A DNA stretch of 64,000 nt from Channallabes apus (Eukaryota; Chordata; Actinopteri; Siluriformes; Clariidae), in NCBI GenBank assembly GCA_030522415.1, contig CM060113.1:17259651-17323650 (forward strand), read 5' to 3'. A program made the translations under genes and the position numbers. The notes under the pieces are model-generated. The model searched no databases. It was not told where the DNA came from and worked only from the letters and a program-made list of their open reading frames with translations. Shown here in pieces: positions 34,876 to 46,197 of the stretch (positions are counted from its first letter, which is position 1; every line of letters begins with the position of its first letter).

Positions 34876-35258
34876 TGTCAAGATGGACTAACCTGAGGTG
34901 ACCAGAAGACGTAGCTTTAGCGGTTAGCCCAATGTAGCGTGGAGGATAAACCCAAACGCGGAAAGAAGCGAGCAGGCAGGATAACCACGCGATTTAGTTT
35001 AAGGACTCTCACAAAAGCGGAGCAAGGGAAAAACACAAATTTAACCCGCGTCCTAAAAATACACACACAATAGCAAAGACAAACGGAACCAACATGTGAG
35101 TACTCACGGTTTGCTGAAACGACAGCTGGAGCTGACATGGGCCGAACTCAATGAATGAGCGGTAAGCCATCGTTTGTTTACCTCTTTTATACTTCCTGGT
35201 TTTGCGCCCGTCTTACTTCCGGGTCCTAGTGCCGGGCGCAGATTGAGTGTGTATGACA
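34876..35258 (-). repeat. 5' LTR of sushi element
   Basis: 383 bp, TGTCA...TGACA. TATA box TATAAAAG at 35191-35184 (sense), predicted RNA start at about 35160, so U3 is only about 98 nt and R-U5 about 285 nt. The only difference from the 3' LTR is A at 35155 (plus strand), inside the predicted first 11 nt of the RNA. Confidence 0.97.
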
Positions 35259-35263
35259 GATGA

Positions 35264-36060
35264 TGCCATATTCCTAAAGGAGGAAGAGGACGTTCCCAAA
35301 GCCCCACCCCTATAAATCTTTTTTAGGTAGCATGCAGGATATGGGAGATATTCAGGTTTACAAATGTCCTCTAGAGAGGACAAATTCTAACTGCTGGTAG
35401 TCAGAAGGTTAAATTCAGGTGGTCAGCTGACTTAATTTTATTACCACTTAATGTGGCTGCTGAGCGTAGACCTGACCAATTGAAGCAAGCCTAGATCCAT
35501 TCTACAGTGGGCACTTTGCATGATGGATCATACAACTTCTCTTATTACTGATGCCTCCATCATTCTGAAATAGGTTAAATCTGGACTCAACAGACCACAT
35601 TCATTTTTTTTTTGGATACAAAAATGTCCAATCTCTATGCTTCCTAGCAAACTGGAGCTTTTTTTTCCAGAATAGTCTCTCTAACAAGTGGTTTTCCTAT
35701 AGCCACATATCGTTTAGTCCCAATCCTGTAAGTTCTCATTGCATTGTGTGTATGGAAATGTTGTTCATTTCACTATTGGTGATGATAGACTAAACTTCAC
35801 CAAACGTATAAATGATATCACATCACATGTTTTACCCACCACATTTCTGATGGAACATTTGATGGTTCAACATAGCCTAACAGTTTTTAACCCTATTCAA
35901 ATAATTTGAGCAATCTCCTTAATTGTTTTGTTTAATTGAAACAGGCCAAAAATTTTACTGTACATCCTCTGAAATGTGTCTTTTGTGTGGATAAATGAGG
36001 TATGGTCAAATACCTTATACTATAATTATGCACAAATCTGCAGGTTTTTTTTTTTTTTGC
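35264..36060 (-). mobile_element. Decayed Tc1-like transposon, family B
   Basis: From about 35395 (CAGGTGGTCAGCTGACTTAA) the plus strand follows the complement of a fish Tc1-like transposase: 'AATCTGGACTCAACAGACCACATTC' is the reverse complement of the 'WSDESRF'-type first catalytic block, then 'AACTGGAGC', 'AGTGGTTTTCCTATAGCCACA' and 'TCAGTCCCAATCC'-like blocks in order. No open frame of useful length remains. A fragment of the same family lies near 7385-7500. Confidence 0.65.
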
Positions 36061-36102
36061 TAGACACAAAAGTTTAGGAATAGTGTTATTTTCCAACAGA
36101 TA

Positions 36103-36489
36103 TTATCAGGCATAACATTAAAACCACCTATCTAATATTGTGTAGATCACTCTCATCTTGGCATCGACACCACAAAACACCTAAAGGTGACTGGCAACAA
36201 ATCAATAGCAGCAGATTCTTTAAATCCTGTAACCTGTGAGGCCTCCATGGATCTGAAAATTTTTCCCCATAGTGCATCCTTGTCAGGAAAGTGATGCGCG
36301 TGTACTTCCATTACCACAATTCTGTAACCTAGTCGTCAACCCATTACATATTTGGCCCTTGTAAAAGTCATCCAGATCCTTTTGCTTGCTCATTTTTCCT
36401 ACTTCCAAAAAATCTTTGAGAACTGAGTTTACCTGAGCATGCCTAACATCTTGACGTCCCTTTGTAACAAGATAATCAAAGTTATTCAT
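36103..36489 (-). mobile_element. Internally deleted Tc1 family A copy
   Basis: The left end is TATCAGGCATAACATTAAAACCACC. Minus-strand N-terminal transposase coding remains at 36283-36489 (SKQKDLDDFYKGQI, GNGSTRA) with frameshifts. The middle is deleted: C-terminal text at 36110-36250 runs directly into N-terminal text. Confidence 0.72.
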
Positions 36490-36947
36490 TATTAATAGTA
36501 AATAATTGTTTTTAATTAAGTTATCAATCGATCATAATAATTCTATTATTAGTAAATAATATTTTTGGTAGCTGTTACAATGTTATCAAAGTTATTAAAT
36601 GAATATGATAATGTTTACATCAGCATAATTTTACAATAATTTTACAACTATAAACTATATAATAAAATTTTATTCTGGTAATCAATTAAGCCTTGATATG
36701 CAGAGGCGGTATATAAAGCAGTAGTCAACTGAAGTCACATAAAAGGCAGTTCATTGAACTCCCACTGATTGATTGAGGTTAAAACTGTGGGTTATGGGAA
36801 ACATGTAAACACATAAATACTTTAAATTAAAAAATCTAATGTGGTAGCATATATTCTTTTTATCAGAATGCCTACATAAATGTGAATTTGTAAAGAGTGA
36901 TATCAGATAAGCTGGTAAAATATGGGAGAACTAATGGATTATAATTG
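36490..36947. other. AT-rich intergenic DNA
   Basis: Nothing recognisable. Confidence 0.5.
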
Positions 36948-37119
36948 ACACTGCCTTGTCAACATACAATCTGCACACTAATATTTCATTCAACTTCATT
37001 AAGCTTTGATTACCATATGCAATGTGGTGGCCAATTCATATGTAAAAAATAATTCCTCATGCTCCCAGAATCACTCATTCACAGTTTCAGTCCTGGAATA
37101 TGCATGCTATAAGGAAAGA
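36948..37119 (+). repeat. 171-bp duplicate, copy B
   Basis: Near-identical (about 6 differences including one 1-bp indel) to 29503-29673. It contains CTTTGATTACCATATGCAAT; ATGCAAT is one base off a POU octamer. Confidence 0.9.
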
Positions 37120-38010
37120 TGTATGATCATTCTCTGGTAAAAATAAATAAATAAATAAAATACTTGTGGTTTGAGCTTCATTGGTAAACATTAATATAGT
37201 AGCCCATTTGTAAACACAAGTGCAGGTGCAGACCAAAACTCTGGCACTGTTGTCCCCTCCTGCTCTGGTCCTTCACATTGTTCAAAGAGTTAGCCTGAGA
37301 GGTTTGTAGAATAGGATCCATTACAGAGCGGTTCCTCTAAGTCCAGTATCTTTTGTATCTGGATAGAGAGGAAAGGCATGAAGAGTTTGTTTGAAGTTAA
37401 AGAGATGGTAATTCGCTTGAAGTTATGAAGCACATCAGAAACTCCCACACTTCTATGATCTCATACACTGGTTAAGATCACTGTACACTTAAATCTTAGA
37501 AAATAAAATGTATCACTATATCAGCTTGCAATACAAGAACCAAAATAACATTATTTAATTTACAACATACATTTTGGTTTTCAAGCCAATTGGTTTGGTG
37601 AATTTGCACAGTTAATCAGATGCAAGTTGTATTTTGAAGTATACTTCATGTCAGTAGAATAACATTTTAATGCATGTCTTACTCAACAGGTTATTACATG
37701 CTTTTAGTCATATGTTATGAAGAATGGGTCTATTTGTCATTTTATCAGCGCTCTTGTTGTAACTTCTCCAAGAATTATTCTTTTTTTCCCCCACCATTTT
37801 ACACTCATACAGAAGAAAAGGGTCATTAAGCAAATTTTCTTATCTTATATTTGTTACTTTATCATAACTTGTAACACTGTAGTTCAACTTCTCCTAGCAT
37901 TAAATTTATTTAACATAATTGTTATTACTGTTATTCATGAACAAACAGAAAAATAAACCAAAATATGTTTGTGCTTTGTAAAATGTTTGCGTATACACAC
38001 ACAAAAACAT

Positions 38011-38013
<3 letters not shown>
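37120..38013. other. Intergenic, no gene
   Basis: No gene or known repeat. A plus frame at 37717-37956 is hydrophobic and domain-free, probably chance. Confidence 0.45.

Positions 38014-38081
<68 letters not shown>
38014..38081. repeat. (TA)n microsatellite
   Basis: Pure TA run of 68 bp. Confidence 0.97.
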
Positions 38082-38085
<4 letters not shown>

Positions 38086-38846
38086 TGGCTATATCCACAT
38101 ATTGTCCAGTGAATTTTTTACCATTATACGTCTTTCCATTATACGTATTATAGTTTTCATTTTAAATGCATTGTCAGTTTGTTAAAAGTTGTCATAGCCA
38201 AGCCCATTACCAAAATAATCATTTATATTTTGTTTTTAATGTGTTTAAAATAAAGCCAGAATACTTGTTTATTCAGAATAATGTTTATTAATAATGGTAA
38301 CTTGAAATTAATGATCATATTAACCACAATGTGTTCTGTGAGTCAAAAGTCAGGAATAAAAAAGCTAGCACTGTAGACGTTGTTTTGATCAATTATGTAA
38401 CAGGATTTATATAGCCTAAGAACAAAAATATGTATTTAAAAATATACTGCTGCACCTGTTTTACTTTTCCAATATAATTCTCAGACATGCTAAATACAGG
38501 CATTACAAAGCTTTAGTAAGAAGTGGGGCTCGAATAAACGTTACATTTTAGATACGGTATATCTATAAAGTAATAGCAACTGCGTAAATAAGCCGAATTT
38601 TTTTCCATAAGAAAATGGAGCTTTATTGAGACCGTCATCTTATTAAAAACCATTTATGACAAATCGAAAACATAGTTTACACTGGATCAGGGATAGTCTA
38701 ATGCAGATAATGATTAGAAAAAGAGTACAATACTAGCAACAATTTTTGCTTATCTTATTTGGATTAAGCTATGCTTATTTTGCATAATCACATTTTCCCT
38801 CTTCGGTAACATGTAAAGCCTACAAGTGAACGGTAAATTGTAATCT
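38082..38846. other. AT-rich intergenic DNA
   Basis: Nothing recognisable. Confidence 0.45.
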
Positions 38847-39325
38847 ATACCGAGCAGCCATAACATTTAAGCCATTAGCATTAAAACTCAGGTATTTAAG
38901 ACTTTGTCCCGGCAAAATGGATGTGCGCCAGTTCTATGGGTGTGCGGTGATTTCTGGTCCCGGAATTTTGGCCGCGGATCCTGAGTTCAAGGTGGGCCCT
39001 CGGTGGATCGGAATCCGGAGCATCCTATGGGTGCTCGACTGGATTAGGATCTGGGGAGTTTGGGTCGGTGACCTATAGGGCTCTTTGCCTGATGCTGGAA
39101 GGCTGTGGCGGTTGTACTGGTGCCATTTTATCATTTGTCAGCGTTGCCTTTTTTCCGTCGATTTGTGCTGCATACGTTTTTCTGTAGGATTTGACCAGGC
39201 AGACTATTTGGTCCCCGCAGCCGTGGTTGAGCCTTGAGCCCATGATCATGTCACCAGTTTTCTGATATATAATTGATAATATTATTGCACCTGTCCGTGG
39301 TCATAATTTTATGACAGATCAGCAC
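38847..39325 (-). mobile_element. MITE-like Tc1 family A derivative
   Basis: Ends match family A: left ACCGAGCAGCCATAACATTT, right GTGGTCATAATTTTATGACAGATCAG. Internally 'GGTGCTCGACTGGATTAGGATCTGGGG' corresponds to the complement of the catalytic-Glu coding block. Most of the transposase is missing. A short minus frame (38934-39134) is the eroded remainder. Confidence 0.7.
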
Positions 39326-40620
39326 ATGTAACTTAAGCGTAGAGACCTTATGCAAGTGATATAAAATATCTATCCAGTCGTTTTTTATAAAAATGATGGG
39401 AAATTTGTGTCTTGTAACAAATATGTCTCTTGGTGTAAATTCCGGCTTTGAAGTGCAAATTTTATGTGGTGTTAATGTGGATTATATCGGCCCAGTAAAA
39501 ATAAATGCAGAATAATTGTTTGCGAGTTTTTTAAGACTGAAGCTTCACTAACTCCCCGTTGTAGAAAATGCTACTCATTGTTAATATGATGAATATGTAG
39601 TAATTCACAGCAGTAGGCCAGAGTCGAACTTGTCAGTGACTTTCAAAACGAGCTTGGAAACAGGAGTCTAGCACAAACATGATTATGCATAAGAACGGAC
39701 TTGTTCACTCTGACATATAAGGGAAATTGAGCGTTGCCCACAAAGACCCGTGTGAAGCATGGTGTTTCTCCAACACATAGCCCTCAGGACTTAAGTTGGA
39801 GCCGAAACAAAGAGGGGAGTCTTCATAAATTATGGATGTACCTTCATTTATTACTATGAATTCCTCTAGGGATGAAACATACAGCACTAGCTGCATGGAG
39901 CACTGCTGCTCACCCCAGTCCCTGTCCTACATCCTCTTTGCTTTGGCGTTACTAATGCATTTCTTCCAGCGTGGCATCCCTGCCAAACTGCCTTGAGGTC
40001 TCATTTCATTGAGCTAGCGGCACCAAGCCGACTCTGTTTGTACTTATAATGTGCGTGTGTGTGTGCGCGTGTGTGTGTGGAGGGCGAAGAGAGCGTGCAA
40101 ACGTCTATTATATTCCCTAAAGCAATTTTAATTAGCAAAAAAGTCTACCAAAAACGCTAATGCCGGTACTAAGGAACATAATTTAAATGTATATTTCTCC
40201 GTCAACACTAGCAAACATCAGAAAACGGATTATAAACAGTGCATTATTATTATTATTATTATTATTATTATGTATTGTGCTTTAGTTGTATTATGTTATT
40301 GTATTATTGTATTTCGTTGCTACCTGGAAAACTGAACATTTTAATTAACAATTTTCTCTGATAAATAGCCACAAACTCAGCAGATACTGAATGTATGATG
40401 CTTTGCCTTTCCTGGAGATTTCATTTACAATTTAAAATAATATAGTTTAATAAGTACAAAATTCGCCCCCTTCTCAAATAAATAAATACATTATTTAATT
40501 AATTAATTGATTTAGGTTTGAGCATAAGACATTTTATATAAAGTTGTGCAGATGTCTCATTTAAAAACGCATCGGTTGTTTACGCGAACAATATAAAGAA
40601 TAAAACTGAGTTTTTGCTTG
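39326..40620. other. pou3f4 upstream intergenic DNA
   Basis: No gene or recognised transposon. Contains a GTGTGTGCGCGTGTG run (40050-40078) and (ATT)n at 40245-40270. Confidence 0.45.
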
Positions 40621-40830
40621 TTTTTCTTTTTGGTATAGAGAGACGTTTCATAAACAGTTAATGGGGGGAGCAGCGGAATTGTGAAGGTCACAGGGAGCGC
40701 TCGCTCGCGCTCAAGTCTAAGAGGTCATGACACGCGCGTGACAGGTCCAGACTCGGGCGCCATGCTGCTGCACAGCGCGAGCTAACTGCATGTAGGAACA
40801 CAGAGCGGACACAAACACCGGCCTGCAACC
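40621..40830 (+). promoter_or_regulatory. GC-rich block upstream of pou3f4
   Basis: About 2.7 kb before the start codon, a short CpG-containing block (AGCGCTCGCTCGCGCTC, GACACGCGCGTGACAG) stands out from AT-rich surroundings. It may be regulatory; no direct proof. Confidence 0.3.
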
Positions 40831-41539
40831 TTACTAACATGGAACTGATTATCACTAGATTACTAGCATGATATTAAACCTTAACAAAACAAGCCTGTCA
40901 CATGGCAGCAGAAACTGACGGTTTGTTTGAAAGCATGTTTCAGTAATTAGGAATAGTAGTGCTATTTTAGGCATTATTTTACGTAATATTATATTGTACT
41001 AGATGGGTGTTTGTATGTGTTGGTTATCAAAGATTGGAGATGATTAATGAATAGATTATCGATGTATGTAGCAGAAACTAACTATAAATATAGAAAGAAA
41101 AAAAATAGACCGTATATGTCCAAAAAAATGTCTAAAAAAAAAAAAGTTATATGTGACTACTCCCGAAACTTTTTTGTTTTTACAATGGGAAAAAGTCGTA
41201 GCAATTTACACTTTCGTTTAATTTTACAGGTCAAATACACTTTCTTCGGTATTTTATTTACAATTCTCTTTTCTTTTTTAAGCGCGACATTCATATGCTG
41301 CATTCATATGCTCCATTAATAGCTAATTTCCATTGTACGTATAATGTGTTTGAAGTTATTTCAGATTTCACACGTTTCGAGAATGTATCACAAAAAAGGC
41401 ACTGATAAAAGAGAAATTCGTTATTGTTGATCGCATTACTTTGATAGTATTGGTTTTGCTTAGGCTCATTACTCTGAGACTGGTACTCCCATCGTTGCCC
41501 CAAGTATGCTCCGTTGTAACAGTAGCATATAAGACACTG
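40831..41539. other. AT-rich intergenic DNA
   Basis: Nothing recognisable; the lysine-rich frame at 41047-41319 appears to be chance. Confidence 0.45.
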
Positions 41540-41765
41540 GGGCGGTCCGATTTTTCCGCAGCGTCCTGCTTGGGTCCTCTTTTCAATGAGTCTCTTTATT
41601 CAACTCGGGACGCGGATTTGCCTTTTATTCAGCTCGCTATGGTAACGCGGATCGGGAGGGAAAAATGTGCGTCTGAATAAAGGGCCTCGGCCTGAGAGCA
41701 GCATCTGTTACACTTGGAAACTTAGACTATGGCGTGAGGACGAGGCGAGGAGCTCGGTCTTGTTC
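41540..41765 (+). promoter_or_regulatory. CpG-containing block 1.7-1.9 kb before pou3f4
   Basis: Balanced, CpG-containing, repeat-free sequence with GCTATGGTAACGCGG (an RFX-like half site) and GGGCCTCGGCCTGAGAGCAGC. It is the most GC-rich stretch between the upstream MITE and the gene's proximal promoter. It could be a distal promoter or a conserved enhancer. Inference only. Confidence 0.35.
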
Positions 41766-43199
41766 ATTCCCATAGCTTCATTTCCCTCTATTTATCAAAT
41801 CTTCTAGAATACCACAATATGTGAATAACTTCGACAAAATAACCGTATCTTGGTCAGTATTATTTCCACACAGACCTTCCACGCTGTGCATAAAACGCGA
41901 ATATTTTACTTAATACCTCGCAAGACGCATTATTAACATTAAAATATATTTATTTATTTATTTGAACTCTACGAGCTAAGAGCAGCATATAAAACATCAT
42001 ATAGTGTATAAGACAAATATGCATTTCTGTCACCACTTTAAAGGTTTCCTAAATGTTCTGTGCTTTCGTAAAGCCTATAATATTCACAGATGCTGTGGAT
42101 AAAATTTCAACATTATAAAGGGTACTGACTTCTTAAACATAACAACAGCAAAACGGTGCCAGCATTGAAAAAAAATCTAGCATTGTTTATATAACACTGC
42201 CTTTCATTTCTCTTCACTGTTAAACTATTAAACATTGTATAAATTCACTTGGTGAAATCATTACCAAGCTTTTAAATAAGATGAATTTCAACTGTGCATT
42301 TTCCTTTTCCAGTCCCTCTGTACTCACTGTCACACAAGTGTATGTAAGCTAGGATGTGTCAGAGTGCAAAAAGCTCACCTGTTAGGAGATGTTAGGTTCC
42401 TCACTATTTCCTCGTGATCTCTCTCCTTAGAGAAACTGCAGTCTTTAATGACTTTCTGGTGGCTGGTAGCCTTCTTTTATTTCTGCTAAATGTATGAAAA
42501 TGTATGCAAATTTAAATCAAGCTTAACCTGGGAGCTCTTGCAATATATTTAATGGAATTTCAAACCAATGAGGGGACTCCAGTGCAGTCTTCTAATGGCA
42601 AATATAATTACGCAGCTAGGTAACCTCTGAAATATGCAGAGACGTATTTTTTTTTTTTTTTTACTCGGTGAAGACTTGTCGAGATTCCTAAAAACCTATA
42701 TACGAGCAAGATTTCTCAGTGTTGTCATTTATGAGACACTGAAAAAATATATTTAAAAAATCCTAGGGGGAAAAATCAATATTTTAAGTATTTTGCTATT
42801 TTGGTTAAATTTTTTGTAGTCAAATTTCGTCTACATTACTAATTTGATGCATACATGATACTTATTTATTTATTTAACTAAAAGTGTAGCTTAAAAATGA
42901 ACGGAGCCATCAAAACCTTCTGTTTCTCTTCTGTGGAGATTTTATAGTTGCGCTTCTAAAAATATTAACTTTTCTAGAAAACAAATTACATGGAAAACTT
43001 GCAATCAACGTCTTCAACGAAGCAAACAATTGAACACAGTTCCAAGTTAATGTCTGTAAAAGTGAGCGAAAGAATCAGGGTAATGACAAGGCCATAATAC
43101 TACAGTATACAGGGGATACTAGTAAATTTGAGACGTTTTAGACGACATCTCTGCTCTGCAAAACACAGCATATACATGGATTCACTTCCTGTTTTGTGT
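41766..43199. other. AT-rich DNA upstream of pou3f4
   Basis: No gene. Poly-T run 42648-42663. Confidence 0.5.
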
Positions 43200-43423
43200 C
43201 GTTTTACTCCACAAATGCTCGGGTATCGTCGGGATTTAGAGGCCTCCCACTTCTCCAGTGGCTGTGACACACCAGAGAGACGGTAAGCCTCGTTTCGATT
43301 GGCCGTCGGGGCTGCCAGTCATTTTGCAGGCTGCCGCTTTGGCTCCAGAGTCTGGGAGATGTCAAAGGCTGAAGCTGCTCCCTTAGCCACATTATAACTA
43401 GTAGGGGGGATCTCTGGTAAGCA
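43200..43423 (+). promoter_or_regulatory. pou3f4: pou3f4 proximal promoter / 5' UTR
   Basis: The GC content rises sharply here. An inverted CCAAT box (GATTGGCC, 43297-43304) and ATTATAAC (43391-43398) precede the ATG. The transcription start cannot be fixed from sequence alone; the 5' UTR could begin anywhere in this block. Confidence 0.5.
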
Positions 43424-44491
43424 ATGGCCACAGCTGCTTCGAATCCCTACAGCATTCTCAGCTCGGCTTCCATGGTCCATCCGGACGCCTCGGTCATGCA
43501 ACAAGGGGGGAGCCCTTTCCGAAACCATCAGAAAGTGCTCCAAAGCGATTACCTACAGGGCGTACAGAGCAATGGACACCCGATCGGGCACCAGTGGGTG
43601 AACAGCTTAGCCGAGGGCAGTCCTTGGTCGGCGGTGCTCGAGCAGCAGGACGTAAAGCCGGGACGGGAAGACCTTCAGCTCGGGGCGATCATCCATCACC
43701 GCTCGGCGGCGCATGTGGCGCATCACTCGCCGCACACGAATCATCATGCGGGCGTGTGGGGCACGCCCGCGTCTCACAACTCGTCATCCATCAACCTCTA
43801 CCCCCAGACGGGTTTCTCTGTTAACGGAATACATGGTGGTTTAACGCCGCCGCCACCTCCACCGAGCTCTGCGCCAACTCAGAGTTTGCTTCCCGGACTA
43901 CGCGATACGCCCGAACCCGGTGAGCTGGGAACGCACCACTGCCACGATCACTCGGATGAGGAAACGCCGACATCCGACGAGCTTGAGCAATTCGCCAAAC
44001 AGTTCAAACAGCGCCGGATCAAACTGGGTTTTACGCAGGCCGACGTCGGACTGGCACTTGGCACGCTTTACGGCAATGTCTTCTCACAGACCACGATCTG
44101 TCGTTTCGAAGCGCTGCAACTCAGCTTTAAAAACATGTGCAAGCTCAAACCGCTCCTAAACAAATGGCTCGAAGAGGCCGACTCCTCCACGGGCAGCCCG
44201 AGTAGCATCGACAAGATCGCCGCACAGGGCAGGAAGCGCAAGAAACGGACGTCGATCGAGGTGAGCGTGAAGGGTGTGCTCGAAACACACTTCTTGAAGT
44301 GCCCCAAACCAGCGGCACAGGAGATCTCATCTCTAGCGGACAGCCTGCAGCTGGAGAAGGAGGTGGTTCGCGTTTGGTTTTGCAATCGACGGCAAAAGGA
44401 GAAGCGCATGACGCCGCCGGGAGAACAGCAAGGACACGAGATTTACTCACACACCGTAAACGCGGACAGCTCGTCTTGCCGTGATCTCTGA
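43424..44491 (+). CDS. pou3f4: POU class III transcription factor Pou3f4 (Brn4)
   Basis: Single-exon gene for a 355-residue nuclear DNA-binding regulator of neural tube, inner ear and related development. The N-terminus [14 protein letters not shown] and the stretch [19 protein letters not shown] single out POU3F4 from POU3F1-3, which carry long homopolymeric inserts lacking here. A His-rich segment lies at about 91-110 and a Pro6 run at 142-147. The POU-specific domain is at about 178-252 ([19 protein letters not shown]...), the linker at 253-270, and the homeodomain at 271-330 with [11 protein letters not shown] and recognition helix [15 protein letters not shown] (Asn321 equals homeodomain Asn51). 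Length fits the vertebrate family (about 361 in human, from memory). The ATG at 43424 is in AGCAATGG context and gives the conserved N-terminus. Lack of introns is normal for class III POU genes. GC-rich codons contrast with AT-rich flanks. The frame is fully intact. Confidence 0.97.
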   Translation: MATAASNPYSILSSASMVHPDASVMQQGGSPFRNHQKVLQSDYLQGVQSNGHPIGHQWVNSLAEGSPWSAVLEQQDVKPGREDLQLGAIIHHRSAAHVAHHSPHTNHHAGVWGTPASHNSSSINLYPQTGFSVNGIHGGLTPPPPPPSSAPTQSLLPGLRDTPEPGELGTHHCHDHSDEETPTSDELEQFAKQFKQRRIKLGFTQADVGLALGTLYGNVFSQTTICRFEALQLSFKNMCKLKPLLNKWLEEADSSTGSPSSIDKIAAQGRKRKKRTSIEVSVKGVLETHFLKCPKPAAQEISSLADSLQLEKEVVRVWFCNRRQKEKRMTPPGEQQGHEIYSHTVNADSSSCRDL

Positions 44492-45695
44492 CCAAGATTG
44501 TTCTCACAAAACACAGATCTTGGCTTTTCATCTTTTATTTTTTTACGGTGGCTTGCTTCTCCAACTTTTTTGCCTTTTCGCTTTCGTAATACATTATTGA
44601 CAAGAAGCGAAACTCACTGAGCCCGAAAAACAACGAATGAGATGTTGCCCTTCAGCTTTTGACTTTTCCAAGACTTGGGCATTAATACGACAAATAAGAA
44701 ACAATGTTTATTTGAATCGCAAATGGACGTTATTTACCAAAATGTTGTTTTTTTTTGTATCACAACAAGAATATAAATATTGTGCCTATTACAAAAACCT
44801 CCCAGCGCCTTGGTTTAAAAATAGCCTACAATTAATACATCAGGTTGAGTAGGCTGGTCAGTTTTACGCATATTATCGCGTGGCCTTTGTTTTTATTTGT
44901 CAAGTGAAGGTAGCTTTCCATGCGCTAGTGTTTAATTTGCACATTTCAGTAACAAGAAGACAGCCTACAGTGATTGTTATCTGATTATTAATTTCAATCG
45001 ATTTTCATCGCTGATGTCTGAATTATGTCGACGGCCATTTTATGCCTCGCGCTTTCATCTCAAAGCATTTTAACACTTTTGTTTCATTTTAGTCGTGTCA
45101 CTTCGCTACAATCATTTCGATATCGAGTACTTTTATTTCCGTGCGTTATTACAAGGCAGAAATAAATACAGCACTTCAGAAGCACGTCGTTAGTTTATAG
45201 AAATGTTGCTCTGAAAAGCAACGCACAAACAAGTAATAGCTATTTTATGGTTGTGTGGGTTGTTTTTAGTCATCCATCACTGACCACATTACTGTGTACT
45301 GAACGCTAAAATCGAACAGAAAGCTTGAAAGCGTTGCGCTACACTTATAGCCTAGACTTATTTTATTGTACACGTTCAGTATCTAAAGTTTTATAATCTT
45401 AAATACTCCTGTTATTTGTTCGTTTCCTAAATATTTTTTCCAATACTGTACAGTTTTGTATATTACAAACTTTTTTGAATTTATTAATTTAAACGAAATA
45501 CTGTTCAGTTATTCATGTACTTAGTGATATAAGAAAAGATATTTTCATTAAAGAAATTGAAGAAAATTTCGGCAGTACAATTCCAAATTTAAGAACATGT
45601 CAAGCGATTATTTATTTTCAGTATAAAGCTTGTATTATGTTTTTGGAGCAAACTGTATAATGTTTGTTGGAATAAAACAACTTGTTGGTATAATT
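44492..45695 (+). other. pou3f4: pou3f4 3' UTR (predicted)
   Basis: AT-rich untranslated DNA after the TGA. Candidate poly(A) signals are AATAAA at 45161-45166 and, better placed, AATAAA at 45671-45676 followed by a T/G-rich stretch. The end near 45695 is inference. No coding frame of note. Confidence 0.55.
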
Positions 45696-45799
45696 TGACT
45701 TTACCTTACTTTTTAGCAGTGATTCGTTACAGCCTCGGAATTAAAAACCATTTAATCAATTATCGGTAGATTGGATTTGGTCGAGTTGAGTTGGCTTAC

Positions 45800-45832
<33 letters not shown>

Positions 45833-46195
45833 TAGAGTATAATTATTATTATGATTATTACTTCATATTATAAATTATAGAGATAATATAAATTACTAAT
45901 AATAAATAATAATTTTTAATAATAAAAAATTCTTACTAGTAGCAGTAGTGTTTTTGCTGTTTTTGTTCTTGTTGCTCTCTTTTTGCTTTCCAATTAATTT
46001 AACCGTCTGTCATGCATTTTAAACGAGGGGAACTATATTTTTTTATTGGGAATTGAAATTACCTAAAATTACATAAAACTATATTTTTATCGAAACTACA
46101 TTTGACAACATAATCAACTAAAGCTCTAAAGCAGACATGTTAAGGGTGCCGTGGACGTAAGACTAGAATAACTACTTTTCACCTCAACTGAGACC
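45696..46195. other. Intergenic; (AAT)n at 45803-45832
   Basis: AT-rich, with an AAT microsatellite and following ATT/AAT-rich text. No gene. Confidence 0.6.
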
Positions 46196-46197
46196 TA

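Larger units (their letters stand above)
30128..35263 (-). mobile_element. Tf1/sushi-group LTR retrotransposon, complete
   Basis: Element body 30133-35258 (5126 bp) between two 383-bp LTRs, with a 5-bp target duplication GATGA at 30128-30132 and 35259-35263. Order on the minus strand: 5' LTR, self-primer binding site, gag, -1 frameshift site, protease, reverse transcriptase, RNase H, integrase, chromodomain, polypurine tract, 3' LTR. The chromodomain, 11-nt self-priming complementarity, and gag/pol in -1 relation identify the Tf1/sushi group of Ty3/gypsy elements. This is the group from which mammalian PEG10/RTL genes derive. LTRs differ at one position (30412 versus 35155), so insertion is recent. 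Two single-base-type frame breaks, at 34654-34663 and 31937-31945, lie in G runs. Confidence 0.97.

Noticed and set aside
39705..39896. Minus frame of 63 codons upstream of pou3f4
   Set aside because: No domain, no splice sites in a suitable arrangement, and no homologue that I recognise.
43204..44531. Other frames overlapping pou3f4 on both strands
   Set aside because: They arise from GC-rich coding sequence; none has a domain, and the POU frame explains the codon structure.
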